From positions 1-39,097 of the forward strand of contig JANXSR010000148.1 in assembly GCA_025352625.1 (NCBI GenBank): a stretch of 39,097 bases of DNA, given 5' to 3'. This stretch comes from Ferruginibacter sp. GTDB lineage: Bacteria > Bacteroidota > Bacteroidia > Chitinophagales > Chitinophagaceae. The notes under the pieces were generated by a model, which was not told the DNA's origin, did not search any database, and saw only the letters and a list, made by a program, of their open reading frames with translations. Each line of letters begins with the position of its first letter. Within the stretch, counting starts at the first letter, position 1. The position numbers and the translations under genes were made by a program. Shown in pieces: positions 5,537 to 13,600 of the stretch.

Positions 5537-7459
5537 ATGGAAATTAAAGCCGGCAAATTATTAAGTGATATTAACAGCCCCGAAGACCTTAAAAAGTTAA
5601 GTAAAGATCAATTACACCAGGTATCTGACGAGTTACGTCAATATATTATTGATGTAGTTAGTGTGCATGGAGGTCATTTTGCTGCAAGTTTGGGTGTGGT
5701 AGAATTGAGTGTTGCTTTACACTATGTTTTTAATACGCCTTACGATCAACTGGTTTGGGATGTTGGCCACCAGGCTTACGGACATAAAATTTTAACCGGT
5801 AGAAGAGATCAGTTTCCAACCAATAGAAAATACCATGGTTTAAGTGGTTTTCCAAACAGAAACGAGAGTGAATACGATACTTTTGGTGTGGGTCATTCGT
5901 CAACTTCAATCAGTGCAGCTTTGGGGATGGCAATGGCAAGTTATTACAAAGGCGAGAAAGACAGGCAACATATTGCTGTAATAGGAGATGGGGCTATGAC
6001 TGCGGGCCTAGCTTTTGAAGCCATGAACCATGCTGGCATTGCAAACAGCAATGTTATTATTATTTTAAATGATAACTGTATGAGCATTGACCCCAACGTG
6101 GGGGCATTAAAAGAATATCTCACAGATATCACTACGTCTCATACCTATAATAAAGTGAAAGATGATGTATGGAATTTGCTGGGTAAATTACCTGTGGGAA
6201 AAACCTTTTCCCGTTCCATGGCACAAAAACTAACAGATGGTATAAAGGGTATGGTGAGCAGTAGTGCTAATTTATTTGAGGCGTTGAATCTCCGCTATTT
6301 TGGGCCTATTGATGGTCATAATATAACCAAGCTTGTAGATACTTTATCAGACCTTAAAGATATACCTGGTCCAAAACTTTTGCACATTAAGACAATAAAG
6401 GGTAAAGGATATGCACTGGCAGAAAAAGACCAGACCAAGTGGCATGCTCCAGGCTTGTTTGATAAAGTTACCGGCGAGATACAAAAGAAAAAATTTGATA
6501 TTCCTCAACCCCCTAAATACCAGGATGTATTTGGTTATACCATTATTGAACTGGCAGAAATGAATGACAAAATAATGGGGATTACCCCGGCAATGCCCAG
6601 TGGTTCATCTTTAAAATACATGATGGAAAAAATGCCGGAAAGGGCATTTGATGTTGGAATATGTGAACAACATGCAGTAACCTTGAGTGCAGGTTTAGCA
6701 ACACAGGGAATGAGAGTGTTTTGTAATATTTATTCCTCTTTTATGCAACGGGCTTATGATATGGTAGTGCATGATGTGGCTATACAAAAATTGCCTGTTG
6801 TATTTTGTTTAGACAGGGCTGGCCTTGTTGGAGAAGATGGTGCAACACATCATGGTTGTTATGATATTGCCTATATGCGTTGTATACCTAATATGGTTGT
6901 TAGTGCGCCAATGAATGAAAAAGAATTGCGTAACTTAATGTATACTTCACAATTAGAGACAACCAAAAATCCTTTTGTAATTCGTTATCCCAGGGGCGAG
7001 GGCGTTATGCAGGAATGGAAAACCCCTTTCGAAGAAATACAAATTGGTAAGGGCAGAAAGTTAAAGGATGGACAGGATATTGCGATACTTTCTTTTGGTC
7101 ATCCGGGTAATTTTGCAGCCGCTGCTATACGTGATGTAAAGGCCGAAGGTATTAATCCTGCTCATTATGATATGAGGTTTGTAAAACCAATTGATGAAGC
7201 ATTGTTGCACGAAATATTTACCAAATACACTAAAATAGTGACCATAGAAGATGGGACTGTAGTAGGAGGTTTTGGCACAGCCGTGTTGGAATTTATGAAT
7301 ACATATAACTATAAAGCCACTATAAAAATAATGGGTATTCCTGATAGATTGGTTGAGCATGGTTCACCTAAACAGTTGTACCGTGAAATTGAATTAGATG
7401 CAGAAGGGATTGCAAAAATGCTTAGAGAACTTGCTGAAGTAAAAGTGCTGGTAAGTTAA
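5537..7459 (+). CDS. dxs: 1-deoxy-D-xylulose-5-phosphate synthase
   Basis: Dxs joins pyruvate and glyceraldehyde 3-phosphate with thiamine diphosphate to give DXP, the first step of the MEP isoprenoid pathway and a precursor for thiamine and pyridoxal. The 640-residue length is normal. Visible motifs are HGGH at 44-47, the thiamine diphosphate/Mg signature from GDG (150-152) to NDN (178-180), the DHP-like central part with GHNITKL, and CEQHA in the pyrimidine-binding domain, followed by the C-terminal transketolase domain. The frame stays open for 50 more codons upstream to a TTG at 5387, but that extension has no homology-like content; the ATG at 5537 gives the expected start MEIKAGKLLSDI. 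A near-consensus -7 box (TAACTTTA, 5511-5518) is just upstream. The gene stands alone and is divergent from the Lgt-like operon. Confidence 0.97.
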   Translation: MEIKAGKLLSDINSPEDLKKLSKDQLHQVSDELRQYIIDVVSVHGGHFAASLGVVELSVALHYVFNTPYDQLVWDVGHQAYGHKILTGRRDQFPTNRKYHGLSGFPNRNESEYDTFGVGHSSTSISAALGMAMASYYKGEKDRQHIAVIGDGAMTAGLAFEAMNHAGIANSNVIIILNDNCMSIDPNVGALKEYLTDITTSHTYNKVKDDVWNLLGKLPVGKTFSRSMAQKLTDGIKGMVSSSANLFEALNLRYFGPIDGHNITKLVDTLSDLKDIPGPKLLHIKTIKGKGYALAEKDQTKWHAPGLFDKVTGEIQKKKFDIPQPPKYQDVFGYTIIELAEMNDKIMGITPAMPSGSSLKYMMEKMPERAFDVGICEQHAVTLSAGLATQGMRVFCNIYSSFMQRAYDMVVHDVAIQKLPVVFCLDRAGLVGEDGATHHGCYDIAYMRCIPNMVVSAPMNEKELRNLMYTSQLETTKNPFVIRYPRGEGVMQEWKTPFEEIQIGKGRKLKDGQDIAILSFGHPGNFAAAAIRDVKAEGINPAHYDMRFVKPIDEALLHEIFTKYTKIVTIEDGTVVGGFGTAVLEFMNTYNYKATIKIMGIPDRLVEHGSPKQLYREIELDAEGIAKMLRELAEVKVLVS

Positions 7460-7835
7460 AATTCAGTTGCTTGTTGTTTATCATTTATTCAAATAGCTAA
7501 TTTATTTTAGTGTTTTATCGATCGACTTTTAAAATCTCTTTTAGCGTAAGGGCTATAAACTAAATTACTTTTATAATTTCTACTTCTCCAGAGATGCATA
7601 TGCACATATGTGCAAAAATGAAAACTGACTTACCATTTTTTTATCTTTTACTTTACCATGCCAACGCTATAAATTTAGTAAACAAGTAAACTTACATTCC
7701 AACATTTCGCTCTCAGGTATTTAATGCTATAACTTTTTATATTAGTAGTTATTTTACTAAATTATGCAGGCTGTATAATACATTACCTGTTATTTCGTTA
7801 TAGATTTCTATATTTATTTCAAAAAGACAATAAAC
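7460..7835. other. AT-rich intergenic region between dxs and the repeat protein gene
   Basis: About 376 bases with no credible coding frame and no clear intrinsic terminator after dxs. The only structure seen is a pair of overlapping palindromes at 7595-7614, listed separately. The region presumably holds the promoter of the secreted repeat protein, but no convincing TAnnTTTG element was found close to its start codon. Confidence 0.6.
7595..7614. promoter_or_regulatory. Two overlapping perfect palindromes
   Basis: TGCATATGCA (7595-7604) is a perfect 10-base palindrome and shares its last four bases with the perfect 14-base palindrome TGCACATATGTGCA (7601-7614). They form a compact dyad-symmetric block in an otherwise AT-rich spacer, about 220 bases before the repeat protein gene. 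An operator is possible; no regulator is implied by the neighbours. Confidence 0.4.
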
Positions 7836-9353
7836 ATGAAACATTTATTAATTTTTACATCAATTTTTCTATTGATGGTGAAAGCCGAAGCTCAAAATGT
7901 GGGTATAGGTACTACAACACCAACAACAATTCTTGATGTAAATAGTACTACCCAGGGTGTGTTAATTCCAAGAATGACAACTGTTCAAATGAAAGCAATA
8001 GCCAGTCCTGCAAGCGGGCTTTTAATTACCAATACGGATAGTGCCAACAGAGTGTTTATATATACTGGCACCTCATGGAAGGGATTGGCCTATACAGATG
8101 AAACCGGCGGTACTTTTAACAATAATTTGTTTGTTCACAAAGCAGGTACAGAAACAATTACCGGAATTAAAACTTTTACAACCGATATTTTGGTAAATGG
8201 TTTAACAGTAGGCAAAGGCAAAGGCAATACCGGTTCTAATTCAGCTTTGGGTGTTTCTACACTTTTTTCCAATACCACAGGTGGATATAACACCGCAACA
8301 GGTAACCTTGCACTTTTCTCCAACACCAAAGGCGATGGCAATACTGCTAATGGATATCAGGCATTGGCTTCTAATAGCACAGGAAGTACAAATACAGCCA
8401 TTGGATATTTTGCACTTCCTTTCAATACCAACGGTAGTGATAACACGGCCATTGGGAACCAATCACTTTTTTCTAATACTACCGGTAAACAAAATGCCGG
8501 ACTGGGAGATTATACATTGTACAATAATACTACAGGTATTCAAAATGCTGCATTTGGTGGCCTCTCTCTCTATACTAACACAACTGGTCGTCAAAACGTA
8601 GCTTTAGGAAACCAGGCGTTGTATAGTAACATTGATGGACAGCTAAATACTGTTAGCGGTTACAGGTCTTTATATTACACTGCAACGGGAAGTTATAATT
8701 TGGCTTCAGGTGCTAATGCAGGCGTTTTTATTTCTGGAGGCGTAACACCCAACACAGCGGTTGATAACTCTATATTTTTAGGCGCCAACACAATGGCGCA
8801 AGCAAATAATCAAACCAACCAGATTGTTATTGGTTATGGTTCAGTTGGAGATGGAAGTAACACAACAGTTTTAGGCAATACTTCAACAATTTCAACAAAA
8901 TTATTTGGCAAATTAAAATTACAGGGCTTCGGTGCAGGAACTAATACAGGAACGCCTGCCTACAACCTTGCCACAGATGCAGCAGGAAATATAATTGAAG
9001 TTACGTTAGGAAGTGGAGGAGGGGGAGCCAGCAGGATTACTCCAACTGCATTAAGCGATGGTTCAGATATAACCTGGGATATTGCAACAACAGAAACTAC
9101 CAATGCAGAAATAACACTTACAGGATCAAACAGAAATTTAAATATCATCAATCCGGTAGCAGGGGAAATGTACAGAATCAAAATCATTCAGGACGCCTCA
9201 GGCTTTAGGACAATTGCAAACTGGCCAGCCAATACAAAATGGGAAGGTGGTTCTGTTCCAACATTGACAATTACTTCCAACGGTTATGATATAATTACTT
9301 TGTATTATGATGGAACTAATTTTAATGGAAATGCCCATTTAAATTACAACTAA
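7836..9353 (+). CDS. Secreted protein with 17-residue YadA-head-like repeats
   Basis: A 505-residue exported protein. Residues 1-20 are a signal peptide ending in AEAQ, followed by the NVGIGTTTP...LDV...GVLIPRMT block that opens many Bacteroidota surface and tail-fibre-like proteins. Residues 135-287 hold nine consecutive 17-residue repeats of the form N-T-A-x-G-x-x-A-L-x-S-N-T-T-G-x-x, with a degenerate tenth to about 304; such repeats resemble the left-handed beta-roll of YadA-type trimeric adhesin heads. A Gly-rich linker (GSGGGG, about 391-396) separates a C-terminal beta-rich domain resembling phage receptor-binding tips (a WPANTKWEGG segment). There is no outer-membrane anchor domain, no S74 peptidase and no type IX sorting domain that I can see. 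It is a single-gene unit with its own terminator. A role in adhesion or cell-surface structure is inferred. Confidence 0.75.
   Translation: MKHLLIFTSIFLLMVKAEAQNVGIGTTTPTTILDVNSTTQGVLIPRMTTVQMKAIASPASGLLITNTDSANRVFIYTGTSWKGLAYTDETGGTFNNNLFVHKAGTETITGIKTFTTDILVNGLTVGKGKGNTGSNSALGVSTLFSNTTGGYNTATGNLALFSNTKGDGNTANGYQALASNSTGSTNTAIGYFALPFNTNGSDNTAIGNQSLFSNTTGKQNAGLGDYTLYNNTTGIQNAAFGGLSLYTNTTGRQNVALGNQALYSNIDGQLNTVSGYRSLYYTATGSYNLASGANAGVFISGGVTPNTAVDNSIFLGANTMAQANNQTNQIVIGYGSVGDGSNTTVLGNTSTISTKLFGKLKLQGFGAGTNTGTPAYNLATDAAGNIIEVTLGSGGGGASRITPTALSDGSDITWDIATTETTNAEITLTGSNRNLNIINPVAGEMYRIKIIQDASGFRTIANWPANTKWEGGSVPTLTITSNGYDIITLYYDGTNFNGNAHLNYN
8238..8696 (+). repeat. Nine in-frame 51-base repeats inside the secreted protein gene
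   Basis: Each 51-base unit encodes one 17-residue repeat starting at an Asn (residues 135-287). The DNA copies have diverged clearly from each other, while the protein pattern N-T-A-x-G ... L-x-x-N-T-T-G is kept, which points to old duplication and selection on the protein. A degenerate tenth unit extends to about 8747. Confidence 0.8.
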
Positions 9354-9376
9354 GTAAATGAAATAGTATTTTTATA

Positions 9377-9410
9377 AAATGCCTGTCGAATTTTTGACAG
9401 GCATTTTTAT
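9377..9410 (+). terminator. Intrinsic terminator of the secreted repeat protein gene
   Basis: A perfect 11-base stem, AAATGCCTGTC (9377-9387) with GACAGGCATTT (9396-9406), an eight-base loop, and the T-rich tail that follows. It begins 24 bases after the stop codon. Confidence 0.85.
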
Positions 9411-9570
9411 TATTTATCTATGGCGGATTTTTTCAATTCTTTTTCTTACGTTTTTTATCACCCTCAATAACAATGAGTCTTTTAGCACTTAGTTTTAGAT
9501 AGCCCAAAGACCACAGTTCAATAAAGTCCTTTAAAGTCTCTAACTTTACCCTTTAAAAGAACTTGTTAAG

Positions 9571-9963
9571 ATGACAACAGAAACTAAACGACAAAAGCAG
9601 GTAGCAGGGCTGATTAATGAAGAACTAAACGATATCTTTCGTCGGATGGGGATGACAATGATGGATGGAGGCATGATTTCAATTTCATCTGTAAAAATAA
9701 CACCGGATCTTTTTGAGGCAAGGGTTTACCTTAGTATGTTTCAGGTAAAAGATACACAGGCTACCTTATTAAAATTTGAAGAAAAAAATAAAGAAATCAG
9801 GAAAGAGCTTGGTACCCGGGTGCGCCACCAATTACGCAGTATTCCTGAATTGAAATTTTTTATTGACGATACCCTTGATTATGTTTTTAAAATGGAAGAA
9901 TTATTTGAAAAGATAAAAAAGGAAGAAGGCACTGACACAAAAGATGAACTTAAGCCCGAATAA
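9571..9963 (+). CDS. rbfA: 30S ribosome-binding factor RbfA
   Basis: RbfA binds the maturing 30S subunit and helps process the 5' end of 16S rRNA. The 130-residue length and the sequence pattern fit: an N-terminal helix with RQKQVAGLINEELNDIFRR, the ISISSVKITPDLFEARVYLS strand-turn region with the KH-like fold, and RVRHQLRSIPELKFFIDDTLDYVFKMEELFEKI near the end, where the Arg-xx-Pro-xx-xF-x-x-Asp-x-(S/T) signature lies. A near-consensus -7 element (TAACTTTA, 9541-9548) precedes the start. The permease gene follows 50 bases downstream on the same strand, probably cotranscribed. Confidence 0.94.
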   Translation: MTTETKRQKQVAGLINEELNDIFRRMGMTMMDGGMISISSVKITPDLFEARVYLSMFQVKDTQATLLKFEEKNKEIRKELGTRVRHQLRSIPELKFFIDDTLDYVFKMEELFEKIKKEEGTDTKDELKPE

Positions 9964-9990
9964 AAATTATACTCAATTTATAACTGCTAA

Positions 9991-10015
9991 ATACCCCACT
10001 GGGGAATAGGGGTAT
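9991..10015 (+). promoter_or_regulatory. Hairpin over the start of the LolC/E-type permease gene
   Basis: ATACCCC (9991-9997) can pair perfectly with GGGGTAT (10009-10015), which includes the first two bases of the ATG at 10014. The same CCCC can instead pair with GGGG at 10001-10004 with a three-base loop. The two pairings exclude each other, so the start could be exposed or hidden. This is read directly from the sequence; a regulatory function is speculation. Confidence 0.35.
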
Positions 10016-11237
10016 GTATCTAACTTTTGCCTGGCGATATTTTAAAGCAAAAAAAAGTGCCAATGCCATCAATATTATTGCTTGGGTAACAGTAGGAGTT
10101 ATCACATTTGCCATAGCCTGTCAGATATTGGTGCTAAGTGTTTTTAACGGCTTTGAAGGACTGGTAAAATCTTTATATGCTTCGTTTTATGCCGATATTA
10201 AAATTGCTCCCGCAAAAGGAAAAACTTTTATATTAACTCCTCAGCAACTTACTTTAATAAAGCAACAAAAGGGGGTAAGTGCTGTTTCATTGATTGCCGA
10301 AGAAAAAGCTCTATTACAAAATGAAGATTTACAAACCATTGTTTATTTAAAAGGTGTTGATAATAATTACAGCAACGTGACAGGAGTAGCTGCAAAAACT
10401 TTTGCAGGAAAATTTAATACGGGAACAATGGAGGAGCCGGGATTAATAGTTGGAACAGGCATTCAGAATGCTGCAGCTATTAATGTTGATGCAGCATTTG
10501 CCCAGTCAAAACTTACACTGATATTGCCCAAAAAAGTAAAAATTTCCGTGAGCGACCCCTTGCAGTCGTTAAGTGAAGGTATCGCAACAGCTACAGGTGT
10601 TTTTGCTATTCAACAGGATTTTGATAATAAATATGCCATTACCAATATTGATTTTGTAAAACAGCAAATGGGTTTTGCTACAGATGAATATAGTGGGGCA
10701 GAAATTAAATTGAGCGATAATACTGATCTCGGGGCAGCTCAATTGCAGCTCTCAAATCTTTTAGGAAATAGTTATGTGGTACAAACAAAGTATCAACAAA
10801 ATACCAGTCTTTATAACACCATGAAACTGGAAAAATGGTTTATATATGCCGTACTTACATTAATACTTTTTATTGCTGCTTTTAACATGGTTAGCGCCCT
10901 AACTATGTTGGTGCTGGAAAAGCAAAAAGATATAAGTGTGCTACAAAGCATGGGGGCCAATAAAGCTATGATACAAAAAATATTTTTGAGCGAAGGATTG
11001 TTGTTGGCAGGTATTGGCATCTTTACGGGTATTATCCTGGCATTAATAATCTGTTTTTTGCAGGTTTATTTTAAATTAATAAAATTAGAGGGAAGATCCT
11101 TTTTAATAGACTATTTTCCGGTAAAGCTTCAGGCTTCTGATTTTTTACTGGTGACTTTCACGGCGATTATTATTGCTTTTTTTGCATCCTGGTTTCCAGC
11201 CCGTAAAGCTTCGAAACAGTTGATTGAATTAAGATAG
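10014..11237 (+). CDS. ABC transporter permease of the LolC/LolE (FtsX/MacB) family
   Basis: A 407-residue inner-membrane permease. The layout is the one of LolC/LolE: an N-terminal segment (AWRYFKAKKSANAINIIAWVTVGVITFAIACQILVLSVFNGFEG) with the first membrane helix at about residues 20-45, a periplasmic domain to about 265, then three C-terminal helices with the FtsX-type VLEKQKDISVLQSMGANKAMIQKIFLSEG coupling stretch. With an ATPase (LolD, not in this window) this complex extracts lipoproteins from the inner membrane for transfer to the outer membrane. Bacteroidota usually encode one permease in place of LolC plus LolE. The position after rbfA suggests joint transcription. Substrate assignment follows the family and is not proved. 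Confidence 0.85.
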   Translation: MYLTFAWRYFKAKKSANAINIIAWVTVGVITFAIACQILVLSVFNGFEGLVKSLYASFYADIKIAPAKGKTFILTPQQLTLIKQQKGVSAVSLIAEEKALLQNEDLQTIVYLKGVDNNYSNVTGVAAKTFAGKFNTGTMEEPGLIVGTGIQNAAAINVDAAFAQSKLTLILPKKVKISVSDPLQSLSEGIATATGVFAIQQDFDNKYAITNIDFVKQQMGFATDEYSGAEIKLSDNTDLGAAQLQLSNLLGNSYVVQTKYQQNTSLYNTMKLEKWFIYAVLTLILFIAAFNMVSALTMLVLEKQKDISVLQSMGANKAMIQKIFLSEGLLLAGIGIFTGIILALIICFLQVYFKLIKLEGRSFLIDYFPVKLQASDFLLVTFTAIIIAFFASWFPARKASKQLIELR

Positions 11238-11240
11238 CAT

Positions 11241-11265
11241 AAAAAAAGCTTCTCAAAAGAGAAGC
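11241..11265 (-). terminator. Intrinsic terminator for the transketolase subunit gene (also serves the permease gene)
   Basis: A seven-base stem, GCTTCTC (11248-11254) with GAGAAGC (11259-11265) and an AAAA loop. On the minus strand it is followed by seven T (the A run at 11241-11247), which fits the gene ending at 11296. On the plus strand the tail is weaker and more distant, but it is the only stem after the permease stop. Confidence 0.8.
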
Positions 11266-11295
11266 CTGTTATTATAATTTTTTCGAACTTCCTTT

Positions 11296-12132
11296 TTAAT
11301 AATCACCCATCGTTTCTGGTAATTGGGCCAGTGCTTTTTGCAGCTGGTCATCATTAGGAGCAATACCATGCCATTCATGACTTCCTTCCATAAAATCTAC
11401 ACCTTTGCCCATTTCTGTTTTCATTAAAATGACAATTGGTTTACCATTGCCGGTAAGTGATTTTGCATATGATAATGTTTTTGTTATTTCGTCCATATCA
11501 TTTCCTTTATCCAGGTGAATAACTGTCCAGCCAAAAGCTTCAAATTTGCCAGCAAGGTCGCCAAGGTTCATCACTTTAGCAGTAGGTCCGTCTATTTGTT
11601 GTCCATTCCAATCGATGGCAGCGATTAAATTATCTACTTTCTTGTGAGCTGCAAACAAAATCGCCTCCCAGTTCTGCCCTTCATCTAACTCTCCATCACC
11701 ATGTAACGAGTAAACAAGGTTAGTATCGTTATTTAATTTTTTGGCTAAAGCAGCACCCAAAGCTACACTCATACCCTGGCCTAATGAACCACTGGCAATC
11801 CTTACACCGGGTAAATGCTCGTGTGTTGTTGGATGGCCTTGTAACCGTGTATTCAACTTTCTGAAGGTCGACAACTCCTGCACAGGAAAATAACCGCTTC
11901 TAGCTAATACACTATAAAACACGGGTGAAATATGCCCATTACTTAAAAAAAATAAATCTTCTCCCTCTCCATTCATATTGAATGCAGGATCGTGTTTCAT
12001 TGCACTAAAATACAATGCAGTTAAATAATCTGCACAACCCAATGATCCACCAGGGTGGCCACTTTGTACAGCATGCACCATACGTACAATATCCCTTCTT
12101 ACCTGGCTGGCTGTTTCCTTTAAATTGATCAT
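11296..12132 (-). CDS. Transketolase, N-terminal (thiamine diphosphate PP-domain) subunit
   Basis: A 278-residue protein that corresponds only to the N-terminal third to half of a standard 650-residue transketolase. It has the SGHPGGSLG motif with H26, LSNGHISP, GSLGQG at 115-120, and the thiamine diphosphate/Mg motif GDGELDEGQNWEA (from 145) ending at N176. Transketolase moves two-carbon ketol units between sugar phosphates in the non-oxidative pentose phosphate pathway. In organisms with split enzymes the pyrimidine-binding and C-terminal domains are on a second subunit, usually the next gene; here the downstream neighbour is the convergent permease gene and the upstream one is divergent, so the partner must be elsewhere. 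The short product ends naturally at a TAA, with a good terminator after it, so it is not a visible truncation. Confidence 0.9.
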   Translation of the reverse strand: MINLKETASQVRRDIVRMVHAVQSGHPGGSLGCADYLTALYFSAMKHDPAFNMNGEGEDLFFLSNGHISPVFYSVLARSGYFPVQELSTFRKLNTRLQGHPTTHEHLPGVRIASGSLGQGMSVALGAALAKKLNNDTNLVYSLHGDGELDEGQNWEAILFAAHKKVDNLIAAIDWNGQQIDGPTAKVMNLGDLAGKFEAFGWTVIHLDKGNDMDEITKTLSYAKSLTGNGKPIVILMKTEMGKGVDFMEGSHEWHGIAPNDDQLQKALAQLPETMGDY

Positions 12133-12149
12133 TTTTATAATTTTGTATG

Positions 12150-12180
12150 CAAACGTACTTCAAATACATACATTACCAAA
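12150..12180 (-). promoter_or_regulatory. Bacteroidota-type promoter of the transketolase subunit gene
   Basis: Read on the minus strand: TTTG (plus 12177-12180), 19-base spacer, TACGTTTG (plus 12150-12157), a full match to the TTTG / TAnnTTTG consensus, 17 bases before the start codon. Confidence 0.75.
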
Positions 12181-12387
12181 GTAAAAAATAATATGAATTT
12201 TGTCGTATAATAATAAGTTCGCAATTTATCCGTTATTTTGCTATAAATATTTATTGATAAAGTGTGTTCAAAAGTCGATTATCAAAATTAGTAAAGCAAC
12301 CATTATTTGTATCTAGTTACAGGTTTTGGAATGTAAGAATTGTTTCAATAAATATTTTGTAATCATTACCATATTCAACAAGCCTGC

Positions 12388-13512
12388 ATGGATAATATAT
12401 TATTAAGTTTTGCTTTTGCTTTTATGATTACTTTTTTTGCAATACCTATTATTATCGAGGTTGCAAGGCGCAAAAAATTATTTGATGAGCCCGATGAACG
12501 TAAAGTTCATAAAATGGTTATCCCTACACTTGGAGGTCTCGGCATTTTCGGCGGATTTATTTTAGCAACATTATTAGGAGCTCCGGTTGGCAGCAGTGAA
12601 CTTCAATATTTTGCAGCAGCTGCAATAGTCATTTTCTTTTTAGGGATTAAAGATGATATCCTTGTTTTATCGGCTGCAAAAAAATTCATTGGGCAATTAA
12701 TTGCGGCAGGTATTATAATAAAATTTGGAGGAGTACAGATTTCCAATATGCATGGTTTTTTCGGAATCAATACCATTCCACATTTAGCTAGTATAGTATT
12801 AACACTCTTTACAATTATTGTTATAATTAACTCTTTTAATTTAATTGATGGAGTTGATGGTTTAGCAGGAAGTTTGGGTCTGTTGACTGCCATGCTGTTT
12901 GGTGCTTATTTCTATTATGCTGGTCAATTATTATATGCAGTAATGGCATTTTCGCTTGCCGGCAGTTTGATAGGTTTTTTAATTTATAATTTTTCTCCTG
13001 CAAAGATTTTTATGGGTGATACAGGTTCATTACTTATAGGACTTATCAATTCCATAATGGTAGTTAAATTTATTAATATAGCAGATTCGCCAGCTGTTTC
13101 ATTTCCTTTAGAAGCTGCTCCTGCTATAGGTATTGCCATATTAATAGTCCCTTTGTTTGATACATTGCGGGTGTTTGCATTACGTATCTTTAAAAGGCGT
13201 TCTCCTTTTAGCCCCGACAGAAATCACGTTCATCATTTTTTACTGGAGCTTGGGTTTAGTCATACAAAAATCACCCTGCTTTGTGTAGGAACTAATATTG
13301 GATTCATCCTGTTGGCGTTTTTTCTACGTAGCCTTGGAACCACGGTTGTTATAAGCCTTTTGTTGGCTATATCCTGTGTTTTAATTGCAATTGTTTATTA
13401 CAGCCGCCCTAAAAACAAACTTACTTCAATCAGTAATATGAAGGATAAGGACAGGGTAATAAATTCCCACAAAATATTATCTATTGTTCCTGAATCTGTA
13501 GAAGCCAGTTAG
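12388..13512 (+). CDS. Undecaprenyl-phosphate sugar-1-phosphate transferase, WecA/TagO/MraY family
   Basis: A 374-residue polytopic membrane enzyme that transfers a HexNAc-1-phosphate (GlcNAc-1-P in WecA and TagO) from its UDP form to undecaprenyl phosphate, the first step for O-antigen, enterobacterial common antigen, teichoic acid or capsule-type glycans. The motifs are DD at 89-90 (GIKDDILVLS), NLIDGVDGLAG at 151-161, FMGDTGS at 208-214, and the HIR-like stretch ending in PDRNHVHH around 276-283; about ten membrane helices are evident. The PDRNHVHH form and the DGVDGLAG motif place it with WecA/TagO rather than MraY. There are no glycosyltransferase neighbours, so the glycan it primes is not known. 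It is divergent from the transketolase gene. Confidence 0.88.
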   Translation: MDNILLSFAFAFMITFFAIPIIIEVARRKKLFDEPDERKVHKMVIPTLGGLGIFGGFILATLLGAPVGSSELQYFAAAAIVIFFLGIKDDILVLSAAKKFIGQLIAAGIIIKFGGVQISNMHGFFGINTIPHLASIVLTLFTIIVIINSFNLIDGVDGLAGSLGLLTAMLFGAYFYYAGQLLYAVMAFSLAGSLIGFLIYNFSPAKIFMGDTGSLLIGLINSIMVVKFINIADSPAVSFPLEAAPAIGIAILIVPLFDTLRVFALRIFKRRSPFSPDRNHVHHFLLELGFSHTKITLLCVGTNIGFILLAFFLRSLGTTVVISLLLAISCVLIAIVYYSRPKNKLTSISNMKDKDRVINSHKILSIVPESVEAS

Positions 13513-13549
13513 TTTTATCTTCTTTTTAGTTTAGTCCCTCATTTATTTA

Positions 13550-13578
13550 TTTGCTTATTGTTCTTTTCTTTAGTTTTG
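13550..13578 (+). promoter_or_regulatory. Bacteroidota-type promoter of frr
   Basis: TTTG (13550-13553), 17-base spacer, TAGTTTTG (13571-13578), an exact TAnnTTTG element, 22 bases before the ATG at 13601. Confidence 0.7.
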
Positions 13579-13600
13579 CATCCACTTAATTTTCTATTTT

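Noticed and set aside
8251..8601. A 116-residue open frame inside the repeat protein gene
   Set aside because: It is an out-of-frame reading of the 51-base repeats, which keep the same frame open because of their regular composition.
8238..8747. A CRISPR-like or tandem DNA repeat array
   Set aside because: The periodicity is 51 bases and in frame with the coding sequence, and the units differ strongly in DNA; it is a protein repeat.
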